Shown: positions 42,456-50,751 of the stretch, in pieces
How the letters are laid out: each line of letters starts with the position of its first letter
How positions within the stretch are numbered: position 1 is the stretch's first letter
NCBI RefSeq assembly: GCF_003815715.1
Contig: NZ_CP033922.1
Location: forward strand, 3,520,001 to 3,584,000
Source: Chryseobacterium sp. G0162
Lineage (GTDB): Bacteria > Bacteroidota > Bacteroidia > Flavobacteriales > Weeksellaceae
DNA: 64,000 bases
Reading direction: 5' to 3'
Made by a program: the position numbers and the translations under genes
The notes under the pieces: generated by a model
Told to the model about the DNA's origin: nothing
The model's input: only the letters and a program-made list of their open reading frames with translations
Database searches by the model: none

Positions 42456-44018
42456 TATCGTTTGTGTTACCATTCTGTTTGAAATGGCAGAGTAAATACA
42501 GCCGGTAGTTTTTAAACTGACAGTAATTGTAGCCGGAACAGATCGATAAGCAGTGTCACCATAAGGTTCAACAATTTTACCATTGGAATCTTTCACTGTT
42601 CTTCCTTTTACTGTATAAGTCATAGTTGCTGTTCCGGTAAATCCACTTGAAGGACTGAATGTGACAATACCTGTTGACTTGTTGTAGGTCCATGTCCCTT
42701 CAGTAGTTATTTTTTTACGGTACAACGTAAGATCTGTATCGCTGGTCTTTGCAAAACTGAAGGTTGAATAATCAATATTGGTATTGCTTCCAGTGGGGGG
42801 AGTCGTAATGCTGATAGGACCTTTGTAGGCTATATCATTATTGAAAACCGGGATGTTAACTGATTGAAACTTACACGTAGAAGCTGCATCATCATTTGTC
42901 ACTGCTGAATAAGGTAGTGTTAATTTTACATTTCGGATAATATGTTGCTGGAATGCGGCACCCGTAGAAGCTGCAAAACCTAGCTTTAGAAAGGCTGGAG
43001 TTGCTGCATTAAGCGTTTGGGAAGTTGCAGCGCCTTCTGTATCCGAACTATTAAAGTCAGTAGTTTGAGGATTGGCATTTTCTGTATAAGGTACAGAGGT
43101 TTTATAATGATAATAATTGATGACATTAATAGGTGTTCCGTTTTGTGTTGTCTGGATATCAACTTTTATATCAAATCCGTCTGTGGTGGTACTGCTTATA
43201 AAATGGGGAATCAGGTCAAGGTACACTTTTCTGAATTCTCCAGCATTGTTTCTAAGATCAAACACTGACGAAAGGGTGTTGGAAGTAGTCAGGTAGCTTC
43301 TGTCAGTTTGTAATACCCTGCCCACAGTTCCCGAATTGCTTAAAGTAGATCGTGTAATCAGAACAGGATATCCTGTAAAACCATCTCCTAACCCTGTTGT
43401 ATTGATCGCAGCGCCTTTTGCACCCCTTAAGGTGACATGACTTGTGGGTTGAGACCAGGTTACCCCTGCAATTCCATTTACCCTTGATTCACCCTGAAAA
43501 CGCTTGGATTTAAAATTCCCAAACTCATCCAGTGCAATCCCGAGATAGGCGGATGATAAACCTGCCTTTCTCTGACTTGCGTAGGTATTCTGCGCTCTGT
43601 TATATGAATAGCCAAGGCCTGCTCCCGGAGCACCAATTGTAGGGCTTGTCACGGCTCCGTCATATAAGAAAAATGATAAACCGTCTCCATAAGTACCACT
43701 TAAAGGAGTCCCGTTTTTCATATCATATTCAAACTCAACATGAAGTCCGTTTACCGAAGTAAACGTCCTTCCATTGATAAATAATCCTCCAAATTGCCCA
43801 GAGCTTGCAGGAGTAAGCTGCACTCCTGTAGAAGTATGGGAGGCATTTCCCTGTATCGTAAGTTCAGAAGCTGAAGCTGCATTCATAAGCGAATTAGAAT
43901 AGGAATAAAATCCATAAATACTTGCGACTTCAGTACTGTCTGTCTGTGCATACATAAAGTTTGTAAGCAATCCAAAAACCAGGCTCATCAAAGACAGCCT
44001 TTTAAAATTCTTTTTCAT
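42450..44018 (-). CDS. Exported protein with L-type lectin and CshA-fibril-like domains
   Basis: 522 residues, signal peptide ending near residue 25 (MKKNFKRLSLMSLVFGLLTNFMYAQ). Residues about 40-330 form an L-type (legume-like) lectin domain with GDGLSFFLYDGAVTSPTIG and GLGYSYNRAQ, then GLSSAYLGIALDEFGNF. Residues about 380-500 look like one CshA-fibril-type repeat (ITTPPTGSNTNIDYSTFSF and WTYNKSTGIVTFSPSSGFTG). Probably a carbohydrate-binding surface protein. A type IX secretion C-terminal domain is not seen; the protein ends directly after the repeat. It is in one operon with the upstream gene, six bases away. Confidence 0.78.
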   Translation of the reverse strand: MKKNFKRLSLMSLVFGLLTNFMYAQTDSTEVASIYGFYSYSNSLMNAASASELTIQGNASHTSTGVQLTPASSGQFGGLFINGRTFTSVNGLHVEFEYDMKNGTPLSGTYGDGLSFFLYDGAVTSPTIGAPGAGLGYSYNRAQNTYASQRKAGLSSAYLGIALDEFGNFKSKRFQGESRVNGIAGVTWSQPTSHVTLRGAKGAAINTTGLGDGFTGYPVLITRSTLSNSGTVGRVLQTDRSYLTTSNTLSSVFDLRNNAGEFRKVYLDLIPHFISSTTTDGFDIKVDIQTTQNGTPINVINYYHYKTSVPYTENANPQTTDFNSSDTEGAATSQTLNAATPAFLKLGFAASTGAAFQQHIIRNVKLTLPYSAVTNDDAASTCKFQSVNIPVFNNDIAYKGPISITTPPTGSNTNIDYSTFSFAKTSDTDLTLYRKKITTEGTWTYNKSTGIVTFSPSSGFTGTATMTYTVKGRTVKDSNGKIVEPYGDTAYRSVPATITVSLKTTGCIYSAISNRMVTQTIK

Positions 44019-44024
44019 GGCTGC

Positions 44025-44597
44025 TTATTTTACAACGAATACGATGTTGATAAAAGATGCTGAAGTTGCATTTGATAAAACATCATAATTCAATACACCT
44101 GTGCTGCTGACGCTGTTTATTTTAAAAACAGATGGGTCATAACCCGTCACGTAATAATATAAATCTGTTGCATTGGGGAAAAAAGGGATTGAAGCCGGAG
44201 CAGATGCACTTCTTGCATTTGTTGGGACATTAGAAAACTGATTTTTATACAATGTGTACAGATCTTTCGTTTGGCCTGTTGAAGTTGTTGTGGTGTCAAA
44301 AACAACACTCGGCATGTAGAAAAATTTGGATACATACGGAGAAAGACAGGTCCAATCCGGGGTTGCAGGAGTTCCTACATTTTGGCTGATGCATTTTTTG
44401 TTGGCATCAAAAATAATAAGTCCCGTAGCTGGATTGGTAATAGCAGATAGATTGCTGATTCTTGGTAGAAGTACGCCTCTGGAAGTACTTGTAACATCTA
44501 AAGCTGCGCTTTGATCAGGAGTAGTAGTATTGATTCCTACCTGTGCGTAGAAAGTAATACTGGCCATAGCCATCATTAGGGTAATAACTTTGTTCAT
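44025..44597 (-). CDS. Exported protein with VGINTTTP-type N-terminal repeat
   Basis: 190 residues with a signal peptide (MNKVITLMMAMASITFYA). It starts QVGINTTTPDQSAALDVTSTSRGVLLPR, the N-terminal motif of a family of exported Bacteroidetes proteins. The C-terminal part contains a Thr-rich stretch and small strands. It is first in the operon; the lectin gene begins six bases after its stop. Likely surface or extracellular. Function unknown. Confidence 0.72.
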   Translation of the reverse strand: MNKVITLMMAMASITFYAQVGINTTTPDQSAALDVTSTSRGVLLPRISNLSAITNPATGLIIFDANKKCISQNVGTPATPDWTCLSPYVSKFFYMPSVVFDTTTTSTGQTKDLYTLYKNQFSNVPTNARSASAPASIPFFPNATDLYYYVTGYDPSVFKINSVSSTGVLNYDVLSNATSASFINIVFVVK

Positions 44598-45086
44598 TTT
44601 CGAAATAATTTTTTGTGTTTATATTGTAGCAATTTTTGCTAAGAGTAATTCGTTATCTGAATTTTATTTTTTGTGTTTTTAAATTAAAGGAAGAATTAGA
44701 ACACTCTATATTGTGTTGTATTGATGGTGTATTTTTTTCTCTTTATGTTGTGTTTTAAAAAAATAATCAGTTGTAATAATTTTTCCCAATCACCAAAGAG
44801 GTTTATTAATTTAAATAGAATACAATCTTTATTTTGTATTAAATTTATGTTTAATAATAAGCTTGATTGTTAGTATTTTATTTGTTAAAAACTGATTTAT
44901 TTGGTTTATCTTCAACAAATGTAAATAAAATTACTTCATATTAATAATGGAAAGTCAATGATATAAGGACTTGATTCACTGTTTGGGGAGCGAAGGTCTG
45001 ATATTTTCAGTATTAATAGATGATTAAATAAAAATAAGTTTTTTAAACCTAAATGTTAAATTTTTGTTAAATTTTAATTATAATAA
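44598..45086. promoter_or_regulatory. AT-rich leader and promoter region of the lectin operon
   Basis: 489 bases with no convincing gene. TTGTGTT occurs four times (TGTGTT at 44614, 44672, 44712 and 44749), i.e. AACACA on the operon strand, possible regulator half-sites. Base composition is strongly A+T-biased. I did not find a canonical -7 box for the operon. Confidence 0.4.
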
Positions 45087-45087
45087 A

Positions 45088-45111
45088 AAGACACGCTAAA
45101 AAGCGTGTCTT
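45088..45111 (-). terminator. Terminator of the nrd operon
   Basis: AAGACACGCT and AGCGTGTCTT form a ten-base stem with a short loop. On the minus strand it is followed by TTTTTATTATAATT. It lies 28 bases after the nrdA stop. Confidence 0.8.
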
Positions 45112-45139
45112 ACTATATAGATGTTTATTATTTGTTCCT

Positions 45140-46798
45140 CTATGCCTCGCAGCTTGAACAAGATACAAAGTTCACCATCATTTCTTTTGAAACAGAAGAA
45201 CTTCTTTGGTAGTAAAGTGTTTTTACTCCTTTTTTCCAAGCCTCAATATAGAGATAGTTTACATCTTTTACAGGCATTGTAGAAGGAATCTGAAGATTCA
45301 ATGATTGTGCCTGGTCAATGTACTGTTGTCTTTGTGCAGCCTGAGAAATAACCTCCATCGGAGAGATTTCCTTAAATGTTTTGAATACTGCCTTCTCTTC
45401 AGGAGTAAGCTCATTCAGGTGCTGTACAGAACCGTGGTTCAACATGATTGTTCTCCATGTTTCTTCGTTATCTAAGCCTTTTTCTTTTAATAATTTTGCC
45501 AGGTATTTGTTCTTACGCATAAAGTTTCCTTTAGCAAGACCTGCTTTATAATAGTTAGAAGAGAAAGGTTCAATTCCAGGAGAAGTCTGTCCTAAGATGG
45601 CAGAACTTGAAGTGGTAGGAGCAATAGCCATTGTAGTAGTATTTCTTAATCCGTATCCTTTCAGTACGTCCGGCTCTCCGTAGATGTTGGCTAACTCTCT
45701 TGAAGCCTGCTCAGCCTGTTCTTTGATGTGTCTGAATGCTCTTGCATTGAACTGAGTTGCTTCAAAACTTTCAAAAGGAATCATGTTTTTCTGTAGGTAA
45801 GAATGGTATCCTAAAACTCCTAATCCAAGAGCTCTGTGACGCATGGCGAAGTTTCTTGCTCCTTGTAAGTAGTAGTTTCCTTCAGTTTTATCAATGAACT
45901 CAGATAATACAGCATCCAGGAAGTATACCGCTAATTTAACAGCATCGGTATCTTTCCACTCATCATACAATTCAAGGTTCATGGAAGACAGACAGCAGAT
46001 GAATGATTCTTCCATGGTGGAAGGAAGCATGATTTCAGAACAAAGGTTACTTGCGTTTACCGTCATTCCAAGGTCTTTATACACCTGTGGTTTGTTTCTG
46101 TTGACGTTATCGGTGAAGAAAATATAAGGAAGGCCTTTTTGCTGGCGGCTTTCCAATACTCTTGCCCAGATTTTACGTTTGTCCATATCCCCATCAATCA
46201 TATCCTGCATCCAGTAATCCGGAACACATACTCCGGTGAACAGGTTTTGAATAGGACTACCGATATCTTTAATGGATAAAAATTCTTCAATATCTCCGTG
46301 GTCAATATCCAGATAAGCTGCAAATGCTCCTCTTCTTACACCTCCTTGAGAAACAACATCCATTGCTGTATCAAAAAGCTTCATGAATGAAACCGCTCCG
46401 GAAGATTTTCCGTTATCTGTTACAGCTGTTCCTCTGTTTCTAAGTTCTCCAAAATACCCTGAAGTTCCTCCTCCGATTTTTGTCTGCATGATAACCTCAC
46501 CCATTTTATGAGTAATTCCTTCAATGCTGTCCGGAATGTGAGCGTTGAAACAAGAGATGGGAAGACCTCTCTCTGTTCCCATATTAGCCCATACAGGAGA
46601 AGAGAAACTGATCCATCCTTTTGTAATCATTTCTTTGAAAGCGGGCTGAAGTTCCGGCTTATATAATCTTTTTGCAGCAGCAGTGGTAATTCTGTCGATA
46701 GCTCCGTCTACCGTTTCACCTTTCAACAGATATCCTCTGTTCAGCATTTGCTCAGACTCTTCATTGAGCCACCATATATTTGAATTTTGCTCTTCCAT
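45140..46798 (-). CDS. nrdA: Ribonucleoside-diphosphate reductase alpha subunit, no ATP cone
   Basis: 552 residues, about 200 shorter than E. coli NrdA because the N-terminal ATP-cone is absent. The thiyl-radical cysteine motif N251-x-C253-x-E255 (NLCSEI) matches E. coli N437/C439/E441. C83 (ISCFNAH) and C269 (CLSSMNL) correspond to the redox pair, YYQRSSS holds the Tyr pair that relays the radical, and SCSSCEA at the end is the C-terminal dithiol that reduces the active site. Reduces NDPs to dNDPs with NrdB. Without the ATP cone, overall dATP feedback must work differently. Third gene of the operon. Confidence 0.95.
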   Translation of the reverse strand: MEEQNSNIWWLNEESEQMLNRGYLLKGETVDGAIDRITTAAAKRLYKPELQPAFKEMITKGWISFSSPVWANMGTERGLPISCFNAHIPDSIEGITHKMGEVIMQTKIGGGTSGYFGELRNRGTAVTDNGKSSGAVSFMKLFDTAMDVVSQGGVRRGAFAAYLDIDHGDIEEFLSIKDIGSPIQNLFTGVCVPDYWMQDMIDGDMDKRKIWARVLESRQQKGLPYIFFTDNVNRNKPQVYKDLGMTVNASNLCSEIMLPSTMEESFICCLSSMNLELYDEWKDTDAVKLAVYFLDAVLSEFIDKTEGNYYLQGARNFAMRHRALGLGVLGYHSYLQKNMIPFESFEATQFNARAFRHIKEQAEQASRELANIYGEPDVLKGYGLRNTTTMAIAPTTSSSAILGQTSPGIEPFSSNYYKAGLAKGNFMRKNKYLAKLLKEKGLDNEETWRTIMLNHGSVQHLNELTPEEKAVFKTFKEISPMEVISQAAQRQQYIDQAQSLNLQIPSTMPVKDVNYLYIEAWKKGVKTLYYQRSSSVSKEMMVNFVSCSSCEA

Positions 46799-46854
46799 AG
46801 ATGTTATATTTTCGAATTCCGGAATGAGATTACCACTCCGGAATTTTGTTTTTT

Positions 46855-47145
46855 TTATATTATTGATTGTAAAAATTCTACTTTATGAGAGTCGTTCAAC
46901 CCACTTTCATCTCTTACTCTTTGAAATTCCTTAAAAGACGGAATATTCAAAACTTCATGCTGAACTTCTTCATTGATGTAGTTTGAATAATGTAGAAATG
47001 TAACGCCATCCTCCTTTACGAAAACCTTATATTCAAATGCTGACTGATCCAGGTTTTTAAAATCCTCTAAAAACTTTTGAATATTGGCTTTATTTGAAGA
47101 AACAAATTCAGGTTTTACGGTATAGCTTACCATTACATTAATCAT
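46855..47145 (-). CDS. Small ABM-like (dimeric alpha/beta barrel) protein in the nrd operon
   Basis: 96 residues. The sequence starts INVMVSYTVKPEFVSSNKANIQKFL and contains FLHYSNYINEEVQHEVLNIPSFKEFQ, the beta-alpha-beta pattern of the antibiotic-biosynthesis-monooxygenase (ABM) / YgiN superfamily. Members are cofactor-poor monooxygenases or ligand-binding dimers. It sits between nrdB and nrdA on the same strand. No catalytic residues are conserved enough to assign a reaction. It could be an accessory factor of the reductase or only an insertion; this is inference. Confidence 0.65.
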   Translation of the reverse strand: MINVMVSYTVKPEFVSSNKANIQKFLEDFKNLDQSAFEYKVFVKEDGVTFLHYSNYINEEVQHEVLNIPSFKEFQRVRDESGLNDSHKVEFLQSII

Positions 47146-47229
47146 ATCTATTTGTGTTTATTAAGTCAACGATTGTTCTGTTTTTTGAAATATAAGAAAT
47201 TTTTTGTTCCTAATACTATCAGCTTTGAC

Positions 47230-47244
47230 GCTCGCTTCGCTCGC
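47230..47244. repeat. GC-rich patch with GCTCGC direct repeat
   Basis: GCTCGC-TTC-GCTCGC lies in a GC-rich patch at 47228-47247 between nrdB and the ABM-like gene, in a region that is otherwise near one third G+C. It begins about seven bases from the nrdB stop codon and may be a remnant of a dispersed repeat. Confidence 0.45.
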
Positions 47245-47253
47245 GCCTTTACG

Positions 47254-48228
47254 TTAGAACAAGTCGTTTGCTGTAATACTCTTATCGTGTTTTGTATAGT
47301 CTACAGGTCTTTTTGCAAAGAAATCATCTAGTGAATTAGCGAAAACTTCCTCTTCGAACCATACCATTGGTCTGTATTGTTCCGGAGTGATGTTGTATCT
47401 TGTTTTCATGTTGATTTTCTTCAAGCTGTCATCCACACGGTACTTCATGAAGTTTAATAGATCTTCTTTGGATACGTTGTCGATTTCTCCTAATTCGAAG
47501 ATCCAGCTAAGGATATCTCCTTCTTTTTCGATCGATTCGTCTACAAGGGTGTAGATATCTTCAATATCGCTTTCTGTTAAAAGGTCAGGCTGTTCTTCAC
47601 GGATCTTGTTGATCAGATAGATTCCTGCGTTAGCGTGAATTTGCTCATCTACAGAAGTCCATGCGATAATATTGGAAACATTTTTCATGAATCCTTTGAA
47701 TCTTGTAAAAGAAAGGATGATGGCAAACTGAGAGAAAAGAGAAACGTTTTCTACCAAGATACTGAATAACAATAATGCAGAAACATATTCTTTTGGAGTA
47801 GCAGAGTTAGCATGTTTTAAGGCATTTCCAAGGAACTCAATTCTACCTTTTACCGCTGGAATTTCAATGACATTAAGGAATTCGTCATTATATCCTAATA
47901 CCTCCAGTAAACGGGAATATGCTTCAGAATGACGGAATTCGCATTCTGCAAAAGTAGATCCTAATCCATTGAATTCCGGTTTCGGAAGGTGGTTGTATAA
48001 ATTCCCCCAGAATGTCTTTACAGACACCTCAATCTGTGCAATGGCTAAAAGCGCATTTTTCACAGCATTCTTTTCATGTGGTTCCAACTGCGAATGAAAA
48101 TCTTGTACATCTGCAGTAAAGTCCACTTCCGAATGTACCCAAAACGATTTGTTGATGGCTTCTACAAATTGAAGAACCTCCGGGTATTCAAATGGCTTAT
48201 AGCTTACTCTCTTATCAAAAATTCCCAT
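47254..48228 (-). CDS. nrdB: Ribonucleoside-diphosphate reductase beta subunit
   Basis: 324 residues from the ATG at 48228; a longer in-frame extension to 48444 adds a hydrophobic, low-complexity stretch with no family similarity. The radical site is complete: E97-F-R-H100-S-E-A-Y104 (compare E. coli E115-xx-H118...Y122), and the second metal-ligand helix is in VDEQIHANAG. It holds a di-iron-tyrosyl radical (or dimanganese in some relatives). It is the first gene of the operon with the ABM-like gene and nrdA, and is preceded by DnaA-box-like sites. Confidence 0.95.
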   Translation of the reverse strand: MGIFDKRVSYKPFEYPEVLQFVEAINKSFWVHSEVDFTADVQDFHSQLEPHEKNAVKNALLAIAQIEVSVKTFWGNLYNHLPKPEFNGLGSTFAECEFRHSEAYSRLLEVLGYNDEFLNVIEIPAVKGRIEFLGNALKHANSATPKEYVSALLLFSILVENVSLFSQFAIILSFTRFKGFMKNVSNIIAWTSVDEQIHANAGIYLINKIREEQPDLLTESDIEDIYTLVDESIEKEGDILSWIFELGEIDNVSKEDLLNFMKYRVDDSLKKINMKTRYNITPEQYRPMVWFEEEVFANSLDDFFAKRPVDYTKHDKSITANDLF

Positions 48229-48651
48229 ATTAAATATCTTTATAATTAAATAATTCAGATCTCTGTGGATAATGTTCAGAAGGTGTGTAACTTTTTGTTT
48301 TTGTGGTGGTTGTGAATTTAAGTTATTCACACTGCAAGTTTTCGTTTCTGAGCAAAATCTAATGACAAAGTTCGAAAAAAAGAACTGATTTTGAAAGAGG
48401 TAAATACTAATAGACTGACTTTTAGCTGTAAAAGTTTTCCACATTTACATGAAACAGGCTCGAATAATAGGCTAGAAGGGTATATAGGGGATAAATACAT
48501 GGAAAACTTAAGTTACAGTTAAACAAAATTTGATAAACTATTTTAAATAAAGGCTTAAGGTGTTAAACAAAAAAATATTTGAATAAATTTTCATTCTTGT
48601 AACAATTTGAAAATATCATCTACTTATTGGGTATAAAACATACATCACTTA
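48229..48651. promoter_or_regulatory. Divergent regulatory region with DnaA-like boxes
   Basis: 423 bases between nrdB (-) and the ABC ATPase (+). It holds TGTGGATAA at 48264-48272 (DnaA box TTATCCACA on the minus strand), TTATTCACA at 48323-48331 (fits TTATNCACA) and TTTTCCACA at 48435-48443 (one mismatch). A 21-base inverted repeat TGTGAAT-N7-ATTCACA lies at 48311-48331. I did not find a canonical NrdR box. The start of the ABC operon and that of nrdB both depend on this region. Confidence 0.5.
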
Positions 48652-49341
48652 ATGCTAGTAATTCAGGATTTACACAAATCATACGATACGGGAAAAAGTA
48701 AACTTCATGTTTTGAAGGGTATTAATCTGGATATTTTAGAAGGAGAGTTTGTTTCCATCATGGGGAGTTCCGGTTCCGGAAAATCTACACTTCTTAATAT
48801 TATTGGTATTCTGGATGAAAAAGACTCGGGAACCTACGAATTGGATGGCGTTCCTATTGAGCATTTATCAGAAGTAAAAGCAGCAGAGTACAGAAGTAAA
48901 TTTTTAGGATTTATTTTCCAGTCTTTTAATCTTATCAGTTATAAAACAGCGCTTGAAAATGTAGCACTTCCATTATATTACCAGAATGTGCCAAGAAAAG
49001 AACGTAACCAGAAAGCTCTGGAATATCTGGAGAAAGTAGGTCTTACTCAGTGGGCAAACCACCTTCCCAATGAACTTTCAGGAGGACAGAAGCAGAGAGT
49101 GGCAATTGCGAGAGCACTTATCACGGACCCAAAAGTAGTATTGGCCGATGAGCCTACCGGAGCATTGGATTCAAAGACCACGCATGATATTATGAAACTT
49201 CTTCAGGATATTAATAATGAAGGAAAAACCATCATTGTGGTAACTCACGAACCGGATGTAGCAGCACAGACGAAAAGGAATGTAATTCTGAAGGATGGTG
49301 TCATTGAAAGCGATGAGTTTATTAAGCAGATTGTGCTTTAG
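48652..49341 (+). CDS. ABC transporter ATP-binding protein, MacB/LolD type
   Basis: 229 residues. Walker A GSSGSGKS at residues 38-45, signature NELSGGQKQRVAIARAL near 140 and Walker B VVLADEPTGALD are all present, with the LolD/MacB-type Q-loop FIFQSFNL. It powers the two permeases that follow. First gene of a four-gene operon with two FtsX-like permeases and a membrane-fusion protein, an arrangement found in MacAB-type efflux or lipid exporters. Substrate unknown. A repeat block lies in the gap to the next gene. Confidence 0.93.
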   Translation: MLVIQDLHKSYDTGKSKLHVLKGINLDILEGEFVSIMGSSGSGKSTLLNIIGILDEKDSGTYELDGVPIEHLSEVKAAEYRSKFLGFIFQSFNLISYKTALENVALPLYYQNVPRKERNQKALEYLEKVGLTQWANHLPNELSGGQKQRVAIARALITDPKVVLADEPTGALDSKTTHDIMKLLQDINNEGKTIIVVTHEPDVAAQTKRNVILKDGVIESDEFIKQIVL

Positions 49342-49425
49342 ACAATTTGATAATTTGAAAATGAGATAATTTGAAAATTGAATGATTTTATCTTTTGATT
49401 TTTCAGTCTTTTAATAGTAATAAAA
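49342..49425. repeat. Intergenic repeat block 1 of the ABC operon
   Basis: Contains the block TAATTTGAAAATG and its near copy ATAATTTGAAAATTG, followed by a pyrimidine-rich stretch TCTTTTGATTTTTCAGTCTTTTAAT. The same layout recurs in the two later gaps of the operon. Confidence 0.5.
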
Positions 49426-50658
49426 ATGTTTGACCTAGATCGTTGGCAGGAAATATTCAGTTCTATCCGTAGTAATGTACTTCGGACGGTACTTTCGGGA
49501 TTTACGGTAGCTTTGGGGCTGTTTATTTTTATTGTACTTTTTGGAATAGGAAAAGGGCTTCAGAATGCTTTCTCAGAAGGGTTTGCAGGAGATGCCAAAA
49601 ACCTGATTACCATTTATACAGGAAAAACAACTTTAGCCTATAAAGGATTACAATCCGACAGGACGGTAAATATGAATAATGATGACTACAATTTTCTTGT
49701 CAATACAGATAAAGAGAAAGTAGATGCAGCCAGCCCAAGGTATGCTACCAATTTAATGGTAAAATATGGTAAGGAGAGTGGTCTTTATCAGGTGCATGGT
49801 GCAGAACCGGGAGAGCAGGTTATTGAAAACAGAAAGCTTGTTGATGGAAGGTATATTAACTCCTTCGACTTAGCAAGAAAACAGAATGTAGCCGTTATCG
49901 GAAGAATGGTTCAGAGAGACCTTATTAAAAATGGAGGTTCCATCGGGAAGGAGTTAGATATTAACGGGACAATGTTTAAAGTTGTAGGGGTATTTTCAGA
50001 TGATGGTGGAGATAGAGATGAAAGACATATTACGGTACCCATTACTACTTTACAGCAGATGAAAAAAGGTTCTGACACTGTGAATACGGTTTATATTGCC
50101 TATAATGATAAACTGCTGAACCCTCAGGAAGCTATTAAATATGGAGATGAACTGAGAGATAAGCTGAAAGCGAGAAAAAATGTTTCTCCTGATGATGAAA
50201 ATGGAGTCCGTGTCTGGAATAATGCCAAAAATATGAATGATACCTTCACTTTTATGGCAGTACTAACCGCAATCGTAGGGTTTATTGGCTTGGGAACTTT
50301 ATTGGCAGGTATTATCGGGATCAGTAATATCATGGTGTACATCGTAAAAGAAAGAACCAAAGAAATTGGAGTACGAAAAGCCATAGGTGCCAAACCGGCA
50401 GGAATTGTTGCCCTGATTGTTCAGGAAAGTGTTGTGATTACAGTAGTCTCTGGATTTGTAGGAATAGGAATAGGTGTCTTAACATTAAACCTGATTGGTG
50501 ATAGCCTGGAAGAGTTTTTTATTAAAAGTCCAAGTGTAGGCTGGGGATCCATCGTTATGGCATTTGTTGCATTAGTGTTCTCCGGATTGATTGCAGGATT
50601 TGTTCCGGCATACAGAGCCTCAAGAATTAAACCGATTGAAGCATTAAGAACAGAATAG
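49426..50658 (+). CDS. ABC transporter permease (MacB/FtsX type), first
   Basis: 410 residues. One N-terminal helix (residues about 22-42), a large periplasmic MacB-PCD domain containing YKGLQSDRTVNMNNDDYN and VVGVFSDDGGDRDERHITVP, then three C-terminal helices ending in AGFVPAYRASRIKPIEALRTE. The ALRTE ending is the coupling segment of MacB-type permeases. With a second permease of the same type, two half-transporters likely pair. Mechanism is lateral or mechanotransmission, moving substrates to a partner rather than through a channel. Confidence 0.9.
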   Translation: MFDLDRWQEIFSSIRSNVLRTVLSGFTVALGLFIFIVLFGIGKGLQNAFSEGFAGDAKNLITIYTGKTTLAYKGLQSDRTVNMNNDDYNFLVNTDKEKVDAASPRYATNLMVKYGKESGLYQVHGAEPGEQVIENRKLVDGRYINSFDLARKQNVAVIGRMVQRDLIKNGGSIGKELDINGTMFKVVGVFSDDGGDRDERHITVPITTLQQMKKGSDTVNTVYIAYNDKLLNPQEAIKYGDELRDKLKARKNVSPDDENGVRVWNNAKNMNDTFTFMAVLTAIVGFIGLGTLLAGIIGISNIMVYIVKERTKEIGVRKAIGAKPAGIVALIVQESVVITVVSGFVGIGIGVLTLNLIGDSLEEFFIKSPSVGWGSIVMAFVALVFSGLIAGFVPAYRASRIKPIEALRTE

Positions 50659-50751
50659 TAATTTGAAAATGAAATAATTTGGAAATGCAGTAATGATGAC
50701 AGTCTGTTGATTTACTCTTTTACAACTATTAATAATTTATAATTCAGAAAG
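50659..50751. repeat. Intergenic repeat block 2 of the ABC operon
   Basis: TAATTTGAAAATGAAATAAT at the start, then TTTGGAAATG, then a pyrimidine-rich stretch TTGATTTACTCTTTTACAAC. Same plan as the first block, between the two permease genes. Confidence 0.5.

Noticed and set aside
48229..48444. Longer start for nrdB at 48444
   Set aside because: The 72 extra residues are low complexity and unlike any NrdB; the known N-terminus MGIFDKR follows at 48228.
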